NCBI GenBank assembly: GCA_030432015.1
Contig: JAUIHJ010000118.1
Location: forward strand, 1-14,270
Length of the DNA: 14,270 nt
Direction of reading: 5' to 3'
Source of the DNA: a bacterium
Lineage (GTDB): Bacteria; Planctomycetota; Planctomycetia; Pirellulales; Pirellulaceae
Shown in pieces: positions 8,769 through 14,270 of the stretch. The translations under genes and the position numbers were made by a program. The notes under the pieces are model-generated. The model searched no databases, was not told where the DNA came from, and worked only from the letters and a program-made list of their open reading frames with translations. Position 1 is the first letter of the stretch; the number at the start of each line of letters is the position of its first letter.

Positions 8769-9962
8769 ATGGCCTCTTCGCAACCGGAAGACACGTCCCG
8801 CCCGCATCGACTCGCGTTGGTGATCCACGCGTTGTCCGGTGGTGGTGCCGAACGTGTTCTGACTCACATGGCCAATCATTGGTCGCGCCACGGTCAGCAG
8901 GTGACATTGGTCACCTTGGCGGCGGCAGAGACCGACGTCTATCAGGTTTCGGACAGCGTCGAACGGGTGGGCCTGGATGTGATGGGGCAGTCGCATGGCC
9001 CGCTTTCGGCGATCAAGAACAACTTCCGTCGCGCCCGGGCTCTGCGGCTCGCGTTACTCGCGGCGCAACCGGATTTCGTCATCAGCTTCACCGACCAGAT
9101 GAACGTGCTGACGCTGCTGGCCACGCTCGGTCTGCGGCTCCGCGTGATCATCTGCGATCGCGTCGATCCGCGGCATCATCCGCTCGGCCGCGCCTGGTCG
9201 CTGCTGCGCCAAACGCTGTACCGTCGGTGCTTTGCCGCAGTTGTGCAGACCGTAGCGATTCGGGACGTCGTGCAACCACTGGTCGCTGGGCGACCGGTTT
9301 ACGTGATTCCCAATGCCGTAGCTCCGGAGGTTCGTCCAGATACGCCGCAAGCGAATCAAGCTGCCGAGGACCGCGCCACGTCTCCACGGCGCCTGGTTGC
9401 CATGGGGCGATTGGTGCCACAAAAGGGGTTCGACCTGTTGATCGCCGCCTTCGCACAGTTGGCGACGCGACATACCGAGTGGCGACTTGATGTCTTCGGC
9501 GAAGGGCCCCAGCGCGATGCACTGCAACAACAGATCAGGCAACTCGACCTTGCTGGTCGCATCCACCTGCCCGGTTGGACCGACGATCCGGCCAGTGAAT
9601 TTGCGCGTGCGGACCTGTTTGTGCTATCGTCGCGTTACGAAGGGTTTCCCAATGTGGTGCTCGACGCCATGGCGTGCGGCATCCCGGTCGTCAGCTTCGA
9701 CTGCCCCACAGGTCCGGCGGAGATCATTCGGCATCAAATCGATGGCCTGTTAGTCGAGCCCCAAGATGTCGATGCGCTCGCCGGCGCGTTGGACGAATTG
9801 ATGGCCTCCGATCGGACCCGCCAGGAATATGCTGGCCGTGCCGCCGAGGTGACAAACCGCTTCAGCGAAGCAACATTCCATGCGCGGTGGGACGGCGTTT
9901 TCCGCAGGGCCGCACCCGACGGCCCCCCATTTTCAGCGGATTGCCGCGGAGGGCAGGCCTGA
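8769..9962 (+). CDS. Family 4 glycosyltransferase (GT-B)
   Basis: A retaining glycosyltransferase with two Rossmann-like domains. Seen in its 397 residues: the glycine-rich acceptor loop SGGGAERV (23-30), the start of the second domain at RRLVAMGRLVPQKGFDLL (207-224), the GEGP turn (244-247), and the donor-site segment RYEGFPNVVLDAMACGIPVV (289-308). In GT4 this segment normally carries E-x7-E. Here it reads Glu291-x7-Asp299, a conservative change. The N-terminal motif and the C-terminal segment resemble GalNAc transferases of the PglH/PglJ type, so an amino-sugar donor is a reasonable guess. The ATG at 8769 is the only good start: an in-frame stop lies at 8712-8714. Its stop is 3 bp before the amidotransferase start. 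Confidence 0.94.
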   Translation: MASSQPEDTSRPHRLALVIHALSGGGAERVLTHMANHWSRHGQQVTLVTLAAAETDVYQVSDSVERVGLDVMGQSHGPLSAIKNNFRRARALRLALLAAQPDFVISFTDQMNVLTLLATLGLRLRVIICDRVDPRHHPLGRAWSLLRQTLYRRCFAAVVQTVAIRDVVQPLVAGRPVYVIPNAVAPEVRPDTPQANQAAEDRATSPRRLVAMGRLVPQKGFDLLIAAFAQLATRHTEWRLDVFGEGPQRDALQQQIRQLDLAGRIHLPGWTDDPASEFARADLFVLSSRYEGFPNVVLDAMACGIPVVSFDCPTGPAEIIRHQIDGLLVEPQDVDALAGALDELMASDRTRQEYAGRAAEVTNRFSEATFHARWDGVFRRAAPDGPPFSADCRGGQA

Positions 9963-9965
9963 CCC

Positions 9966-11858
9966 ATGTGCGGAGTTGCTGGACTGTTCGACCCTGCTCG
10001 GCGACAGAGCGATCATGCGCTCCGCGCGATCGCCGCCGGCATGGGGCAGGCGCTGGCGCACCGTGGGCCGGATGACCAGGATCAATGGGTCGACGCCAGC
10101 GCCGGGATCGGACTGGCTCACCAACGTCTTGCGATCATCGACCTTACGAGCGGCGGACGGCAGCCGATGACGTCGTCCGGCGGACAACACGTGCTGGTCT
10201 TTAACGGTGAGATCTACAATCACCTGCAACTGCGCCAGGAGCTCGCCACGACCGGCGTGTCGTTTCGCGGTCATTCCGATACTGAGACCCTGGTTGAAGC
10301 GATCGCCTGTTGGGGACTCGAGGCGACGCTGGCCCGGACCAATGGCATGTTCGCCTTGGCGGTCTGGGATGTCGCCGCTCGCCGCCTGCTGTTGGCCCGG
10401 GATCGCTTGGGCATTAAGCCGCTATATTATGGTTGGCTGGGCGAGCAATTTGTGTTCGGATCGGAATTGAAAGCACTGGCCGCGCATCCCGCGTTCGACG
10501 CTGTGATCGACCGCGATGCGTTGTGTTCGCTGTTGCAACATAGCTACGTCGCGGGTCCGCATTCGATCTACCGCGGTATTTCGAAATTGCAGCCAGGTCA
10601 TTGCTTGACAGTCGACGCCAATGACACGCCCAGCACGCCGACATCAACTTCCTATTGGAGCGTGAAGGATGTTGCGCAGCGCGGCGTCACGGATTGCTTC
10701 ACCGGCACGAGCGACGAGGCGGTCGAGCAACTTGACCGGTTGCTCGCCGAGGCGGTCAGGATGCGGCTCATGGCGGATGTACCTCTGGGAGCATTTTTGT
10801 CGGGCGGTGTCGATTCTTCCGCGATTGTGGCCCTGATGCAGCGGCAGCTCGATCACCCTGTCCGCACATTTTCGATCGGATTCGAGGAGCCGCGGTACGA
10901 CGAGGCCAAGTACGCGCGGTCGGTCGCACAGCATCTTGGCACCGAGCACACCGAGTTGATGGTGACGTCTGCCGAAGCACGTGATGTCATCCCACGGTTG
11001 CCGGCGCTGTACGACGAGCCGTTCGCGGATTCCTCTCAGATTCCAACGTTCCTGGTCGCCCAGCTCGCGCGTGAGCATGTGACGGTCGCTCTGTCCGGAG
11101 ACGGCGGCGACGAGCTTTTTGGTGGTTATGATCGATATTCGTTCATTGCCAACCTCTGGCGAAACATCGGCTGGCTTCCGCGCGGTGTACGCCGCGGCGT
11201 TGCGCCGCTGTTGCGAGCCGCCGGCTGTTTGCCAGGTCGGCGGGGGCGACAATGTCGAACACTCGCCACAATGATCGGCGCCGCCAGCGGCCGGCATCTG
11301 TATCGGGACGCCCATACGCACTGGAAAAACCCGGCGAGTGTTGTGATTGGGGGGGACGTGCCGGATTCCCAGTTCCAGCACTGCGAGAATTGGGCGCGAC
11401 GCGATCATCTGACCGAAGAGCTGATGGCGATCGACTTCGAAACGTATCTGCCGGACGATATCCTGACGAAGGTAGACCGTGCCAGTATGGGCGTGGGGCT
11501 GGAGGCTCGGGTCCCGTTGCTGGATCATCGTGTGGTCGAATTCGCCTGGTCACTACCGTTCGAAATGAAGGTTCGCGCCGGCCAGACAAAATGGCCGTTG
11601 CGGCGCGTGCTCGACCGATATGTCCCGCGCACGCTGATAGAACGGCCTAAGGTCGGCTTTGGTGTCCCGCTTGATACCTGGTTGCGTGGGCCGCTACGCG
11701 ATTGGGCGGAGGATCTGCTTAGCGAATCGCGATTGCGCCGGGACGCGTTCTTCCATCCCGCCCCGGTCCGCGAAAAGTGGCAGCAACATCTGGACGGCAC
11801 GCACGACTGGCACTATTACTTGTGGGATATCTTGATGTTTCAGGCTTGGTACACTTGA
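9966..11858 (+). CDS. asnB: Glutamine-hydrolysing asparagine synthetase-like amidotransferase
   Basis: Uses glutamine-derived ammonia and ATP to amidate a carboxylate: aspartate in true AsnB, or a sugar acid in WbpS-type relatives of polysaccharide clusters. The 630-residue protein starts MCGVAG with the class II glutaminase nucleophile Cys2. Arg54 (HQRL), NGEIYN (80-85) and SDTE (104-107) form the glutamine pocket. The synthetase half has the PP-loop SGGVDSS (279-285) and SGDGGDELFGGY (377-388). Both halves look intact, so the enzyme should be active. At 630 residues it is longer than E. coli AsnB (554) and nearer the forms found in exosortase and capsule clusters. It starts 3 bp after GT4, so it is very likely co-expressed with the sugar genes. 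This favours a glycan-modification role, but housekeeping asparagine synthesis cannot be excluded. A strong hairpin follows it. Confidence 0.95.
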   Translation: MCGVAGLFDPARRQSDHALRAIAAGMGQALAHRGPDDQDQWVDASAGIGLAHQRLAIIDLTSGGRQPMTSSGGQHVLVFNGEIYNHLQLRQELATTGVSFRGHSDTETLVEAIACWGLEATLARTNGMFALAVWDVAARRLLLARDRLGIKPLYYGWLGEQFVFGSELKALAAHPAFDAVIDRDALCSLLQHSYVAGPHSIYRGISKLQPGHCLTVDANDTPSTPTSTSYWSVKDVAQRGVTDCFTGTSDEAVEQLDRLLAEAVRMRLMADVPLGAFLSGGVDSSAIVALMQRQLDHPVRTFSIGFEEPRYDEAKYARSVAQHLGTEHTELMVTSAEARDVIPRLPALYDEPFADSSQIPTFLVAQLAREHVTVALSGDGGDELFGGYDRYSFIANLWRNIGWLPRGVRRGVAPLLRAAGCLPGRRGRQCRTLATMIGAASGRHLYRDAHTHWKNPASVVIGGDVPDSQFQHCENWARRDHLTEELMAIDFETYLPDDILTKVDRASMGVGLEARVPLLDHRVVEFAWSLPFEMKVRAGQTKWPLRRVLDRYVPRTLIERPKVGFGVPLDTWLRGPLRDWAEDLLSESRLRRDAFFHPAPVREKWQQHLDGTHDWHYYLWDILMFQAWYT

Positions 11859-11903
11859 TTGCATGGACGATCTCAGCCAATGAGACGGCGGATCCAGCTT
11901 CGA

Positions 11904-11928
11904 TCCGGTCGTCGGCTGGACGACCGGA
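11904..11928 (+). terminator. Strong hairpin after asnB, probable end of the cluster transcript
   Basis: tccggtcgtc (11904-11913) and gacgaccgga (11919-11928) form a perfect 10-bp stem with a 5-nt loop, 45 bp after the asnB stop. The following aaatgttgtg lacks a proper T-tract. It could therefore be a Rho-independent-like terminator of the T-poor kind or an mRNA 3'-end stabiliser. Its position, before a gene with its own ribosome binding site, supports a transcript boundary. Confidence 0.5.
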
Positions 11929-11980
11929 AATGTTGTGACCAACCCAAAGACTTGACCTGTTCTGCTAAGACTCAACTACT

Positions 11981-11986
11981 GAGGTG
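11981..11986 (+). promoter_or_regulatory. Ribosome binding site that fixes the dienelactone hydrolase start
   Basis: GAGGTG lies 4 nt before the ATG at 11991 (6 nt from its GAGG core). It is the clearest Shine-Dalgarno-like sequence I found ahead of any gene here. It argues for ATG 11991 rather than the in-frame TTG at 11859, which starts directly after the asnB stop. Confidence 0.55.
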
Positions 11987-11990
11987 CCGC

Positions 11991-12839
11991 ATGTGTGACC
12001 AAGATCATTTCGAGGAAGACCTAAGAAAGTATTCACGACGGGATATTGGCGCGCTGGCGGCGGTTGGCGTCGGTGCCGCGATGATGCTGCCGCGCGCGGC
12101 GAATGCCGCCGAAGTGAGCGAAGCCGATGTAAGCATCAAGACGCCGGACGGCGAGTGCGATGCGTACTTCGTGACGCCCAGTAGTGGTGCACATGCAGCC
12201 GTCCTCGTTTGGCCGGATATCTTCGGGCTGCGTCCAGCGTTCCGCCAAATGGGCAAACGGTTAGCCGAATCAGGTTATAGCGTGCTCGTGGTTAATCCGT
12301 TCTATCGGACGCAGAAGGCACCTACGGCAAAGAACGGCGCAAATACACCGATTCCGGAAGTGATACCGCTGGCGCGTAGTCTGAATGCGAAGACCCACAC
12401 GGACGATGCGAAAGTGTTCATTGCGTGGCTCGACGCGCAACCACAGGTCGACAAGAACAAGAAAATTGGCACCATTGGATACTGCATGGGAGGTCCGATC
12501 GTGATGCGTACGGCGGCGTCGGTGCCAAACCGTGTTGGTGCGGCCGGCACGTTCCACGGTGGCGGTTTGGTCACCAAGGAAGCGGATAGCCCGCATCTGT
12601 TGATTCCCCGCATGAAAGCACAGTACCTGATCGCGATCGCCGAGAACGATGACCAGCGCGACCCTGAGGCAAAGTCCGTGCTCAAGGATTCATTCGCACA
12701 AGCGGAATTGCCCGCGGAAATCGAGGTGTACCCGGCGGGGCATGGCTGGTGTCCACCCGATACGCGTGTGCATGACAGGGATCAAGCCGAGAAGGCGTGG
12801 GGGCGCCTGCTCAAATTATTCGAGCGTGCCCTCTCGTAG
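11991..12839 (+). CDS. Tat-exported dienelactone hydrolase family protein
   Basis: An alpha/beta-hydrolase of the dienelactone hydrolase family. Classical members open dienelactone in chloroaromatic breakdown, while many relatives act on other esters. The 282-residue product has a twin-arginine signal: YSRRDIG (14-20), a hydrophobic stretch to about 34, and ANA (37-39) as a likely cleavage site. The catalytic set fits the family: Cys165 in GYCMGG (163-168) in place of the usual serine nucleophile, Asp220 or Asp221 in AENDD, and His251 in GHGWC. WPDIFGL (74-80) near the oxyanion region is also typical. The start at 11991 is chosen for the ribosome binding site and because the Tat signal then begins the protein. 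The frame extends 44 codons upstream to a TTG inside the hairpin region. Export is unusual for this mostly cytosolic family. No aromatic-degradation genes are nearby, so the substrate is open. Confidence 0.9.
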   Translation: MCDQDHFEEDLRKYSRRDIGALAAVGVGAAMMLPRAANAAEVSEADVSIKTPDGECDAYFVTPSSGAHAAVLVWPDIFGLRPAFRQMGKRLAESGYSVLVVNPFYRTQKAPTAKNGANTPIPEVIPLARSLNAKTHTDDAKVFIAWLDAQPQVDKNKKIGTIGYCMGGPIVMRTAASVPNRVGAAGTFHGGGLVTKEADSPHLLIPRMKAQYLIAIAENDDQRDPEAKSVLKDSFAQAELPAEIEVYPAGHGWCPPDTRVHDRDQAEKAWGRLLKLFERALS

Positions 12840-13087
12840 ACGGGGGCATTCTTCTGCGGCATGTCGACGATCTCGACGCCGCCGATAGGACCATGGGGAC
12901 AGGGAAGTCGGAACGCACGGAACTTGCCATCTGCCAGTTCCAACCGACCCCTGTTGTGGGTCAGCAGGAAGCTACGACATTCCGCGGGTCGCGTCGCCGC
13001 GAGCCGAATTTCCAGAGCGGCGATCTGACCGTCCGTTGCATTGCGACGGCCTCTGGAGTGTCTGAGTTTGAGTGGTGCCGGGCTCAA
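12782..13087 (-). CDS. Doubtful small hypothetical protein or gene remnant
   Basis: An open frame of 101 codons beginning at a TTG (13087), with an in-frame stop just upstream at 13094-13096. Its central part (GQIAALEIRLAAT, then GRLELADGKFRAFRLPCP) reads more like real protein than most shadow frames. However, its end runs 58 bp antisense into the dienelactone hydrolase gene, there is no ribosome binding site, and the mirror + strand frame is equally open. It could be a short planctomycete-specific gene, a decayed fragment, or chance. I do not recognise the product. Confidence 0.2.
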   Translation of the reverse strand: MSPAPLKLRHSRGRRNATDGQIAALEIRLAATRPAECRSFLLTHNRGRLELADGKFRAFRLPCPHGPIGGVEIVDMPQKNAPVYERARSNNLSRRPHAFSA

Positions 13088-13238
13088 TTCACCTCAGCAC
13101 CACATCGGAATCTACGCGTCTGCAAGGGGAACCGATGATTCGCACGCAAAGGCGCCAAGCCGCCAGGGTCAGATTCATCGTTTCGCGCTCTTCGCGTCCT
13201 TCTGTTGGTAGGTCGACGGGACGACGAAACCAATCGCT
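12840..13238. other. Intergenic region with no convincing gene
   Basis: This 399-bp stretch separates the convergent dienelactone hydrolase and RTX genes. It starts with a bulged hairpin: gcggc (12856-12860) with gccgc (12878-12882), and gtcga (12863-12867) with tcgac (12873-12877). The hairpin lies 16 bp after the hydrolase stop and could serve as a two-way transcription end, though without T-tracts. A - strand frame (12782-13087) and its mirror on the + strand cross it. A short interspersed repeat lies at 13145-13204. Nothing else is recognised. Confidence 0.5.
13145..13204. repeat. Short interspersed inverted repeat
   Basis: cgcaaaggcgccaagccgcc (13145-13164) is followed by gcgctcttcgcgtccttctg (13185-13204), whose reverse complement (cagaaggacgcgaagagcgc) is an imperfect copy of the first arm. 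The text resembles the 'cgcaaaggcgc...aag' dispersed repeat that I recall between genes of planctomycetes and other environmental bacteria, where its translations are often mis-annotated as small proteins. Copy number in this genome is unknown. Confidence 0.45.
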
Positions 13239-14270
13239 TCAACTCACCAGGCTCACCAACTCGCCGGCGATCGAGTCCAGAACACTGTCGAGCGGGTCGG
13301 CGAAGAGCCAGTCCTGATCGGCTCCACCGAACAAGGAATCTGCCGCGCCATCATCCCGCACCGTCGCATCGACCCCCGATGGGATCAGGAAGAAGTTACC
13401 GTTTAGCCGGCTGGCAAACGTGGGATTGGGCATCCCCAAGATGTTGCGGAGTCGGCTCGCGTAACTACGGACCGAAGTCCACTCGGCTAGGATCGCCCGT
13501 AACGCGGCGTCGTTCCCGTCGTAGTCGGTAAAGCCGCCAATGACGATGTCTTGACCTCGGCCCCCATCCACCAGGTCCGTGTTGCGGCCGCCGATCAGCA
13601 GATCCCGGCCCGAACCCCCGGTCAGCACGTCGTCGCCACCTTCGCCAAGCAGGATGTCGTTGCCACCTCCCCCGTTCAGCGTGTCGCTGTGGTCGCCGCC
13701 GCGGATCAGGTCGTGCCCCGCGTCGCCGGCCAGGAAGTCGCGATTCAAGCCGCCGTCGATCGCGTCGTCACCGCCGCCGCCGTAGACGATGTCGTTACCA
13801 GCCCCGCCCAAGATGGTATCCGCGCCGCTGTTTCCGTAGATGGTGTCGGCGCCGTCGCCGCCGGCCAGCGAGTCGTTTCCGGCATTGCCGTTGATCACAT
13901 CGTTTCCTGCGTCGCCGCGAATCGTGTCCGCGCCGGCACCACCTCGGAGGCTATCGTCGCCGCTGTTTCCGGCAATCCAATCATCGCCGCCTCCGCCCAG
14001 GACGAGATCGTTGCCGCCATTGCCCTGAATGGTGTCCGCGCCGGCTCCGCCCAACAGGACATCTGGTCCCTGGCGACCGAACATCCGGTCGCGTCCCGCT
14101 CCGCCTGAAATCCGATCGGCACCGAAACCGCCGTCCATCACGTCGTTGCCGTCGTCGCCGAACATGGTGTCGTTGCCCCCATTGCCGAACATGCGATCAG
14201 CCTGACTGCCGCCGTGCATCTCGTCGCTGCCGAAGCCGCCGTGCATCAGATCCTGCCCGTCTTCGCCGAA
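13239..14270 (-). CDS. RTX-like calcium-binding repeat protein, C-terminal part (5' end outside window)
   Basis: The C-terminal 343 codons of a probably large secreted or surface protein. The frame is open to the right edge, and the internal Met at 14246 is within the repeats, not a start. From that Met, 26 consecutive nonapeptides of the type x-x-G-G-x-G-x-D-x (residues 1-234, about 13545-14246) run without a break. This is the hemolysin-type pattern that folds as a parallel beta-roll binding Ca2+ between turns, two repeats per turn. After them come GGFTDYDGNDAALRAILAEW (237-256) and a tail with DDGAADSLFGGADQDWLFAD (294-313). I associate this module with planctomycete and alphaproteobacterial repeat proteins, where it ends the protein. 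RTX proteins usually leave by type I secretion, but no ABC or membrane-fusion genes are seen here. Export route and partner are unknown. Confidence 0.9.
   Translation of the reverse strand, partial: FGEDGQDLMHGGFGSDEMHGGSQADRMFGNGGNDTMFGDDGNDVMDGGFGADRISGGAGRDRMFGRQGPDVLLGGAGADTIQGNGGNDLVLGGGGDDWIAGNSGDDSLRGGAGADTIRGDAGNDVINGNAGNDSLAGGDGADTIYGNSGADTILGGAGNDIVYGGGGDDAIDGGLNRDFLAGDAGHDLIRGGDHSDTLNGGGGNDILLGEGGDDVLTGGSGRDLLIGGRNTDLVDGGRGQDIVIGGFTDYDGNDAALRAILAEWTSVRSYASRLRNILGMPNPTFASRLNGNFFLIPSGVDATVRDDGAADSLFGGADQDWLFADPLDSVLDSIAGELVSLVS
13545..14246 (-). repeat. 27-bp coding tandem repeat of the RTX beta-roll
   Basis: Twenty-six degenerate 27-bp units encode the nonapeptides of the RTX-like protein. 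Individual units differ at many bases, so this is an old, diverged array rather than a recent expansion. It gives the + strand a periodic open frame (13551-14108) that is only a shadow. Confidence 0.85.

Noticed and set aside
8636..9490. 284-codon + strand frame overlapping the start of the GT4 gene
   Set aside because: Arg/Ser/Ala-rich out-of-frame translation, while the overlapping frame encodes a clear GT4 enzyme.
10644..11528. 294-codon - strand frame inside asnB
   Set aside because: Antisense to the intact synthetase domain, including the PP-loop and the SGDGGDELFGGY motif. It has no recognisable motif of its own.
11952..11980. Promoter-like ttgacc followed 17 bp later by actact before the dienelactone hydrolase
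   Set aside because: The -10 match is poor and it abuts the ribosome binding site, leaving no room for a normal leader.
11859..11990. Upstream TTG start giving a 326-residue dienelactone hydrolase
   Set aside because: The extension would translate through the 10-bp-stem hairpin and push the Tat signal inside. GAGGTG precedes ATG 11991.
13551..14108. 185-codon + strand frame opposite the RTX repeats
   Set aside because: A periodic shadow of the 27-bp repeat units. Its Val/Ala/Asp-rich repeats mirror the - strand beta-roll.

Overview
The window looks like chromosomal DNA from a planctomycete, probably a Pirellulales-type member, judged by eye and not by any search. The reasons are an exported formylglycine-type sulfatase, an RTX-like repeat protein ending in a module I associate with planctomycete and alphaproteobacterial calcium-binding proteins, general absence of Shine-Dalgarno sequences, and two GC-rich, hairpin-forming intergenic repeats of the kind scattered through these genomes. 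Base composition is moderately GC-rich throughout, with no obvious island boundary.

Layout, left to right. (1) The C-terminal part of an unrecognised, probably cytoplasmic protein on the + strand (3-965) converges with a secreted arylsulfatase on the - strand (980-2452). (2) A 647-bp divergent intergenic region holds a multi-hairpin repeat (2575-2744) and a possible -10 element for lepA. (3) lepA (elongation factor 4, 3100-4896) is complete and canonical. (4) After a 188-bp gap with nested inverted repeats comes a tightly packed five-gene + strand cluster (5085-11858). It encodes a five-helix membrane SGNH-hydrolase-like protein, an NAD-dependent sugar epimerase/dehydratase, a GT2 and a GT4 glycosyltransferase, and an AsnB-type glutamine amidotransferase. 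A perfect 10-bp-stem hairpin follows it. (5) A Tat-exported dienelactone-hydrolase-family protein (11991-12839) has its own ribosome binding site. (6) About 400 bp without a convincing gene holds a short interspersed repeat and a doubtful small - strand frame. (7) The C-terminal part of a large RTX-like protein on the - strand (13239-14270) runs off the right edge.

How the genes may work together: the five-gene cluster reads as a small module for building and decorating a surface or secreted glycan. The epimerase would prepare a nucleotide sugar, GT4 and GT2 would add residues, the AsnB-like enzyme could amidate a sugar carboxylate (or supply asparagine), and the membrane SGNH protein would add or remove an acyl group on the outer face. 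The flanking sulfatase, exported dienelactone hydrolase and RTX protein also act outside the cytoplasm, but nothing in the sequence ties them to the cluster. I see no CRISPR array, tRNA, rRNA, transposase or phage gene. The most novel-looking items are the cluster itself, its structured leader and the uninterrupted 26-repeat beta-roll.
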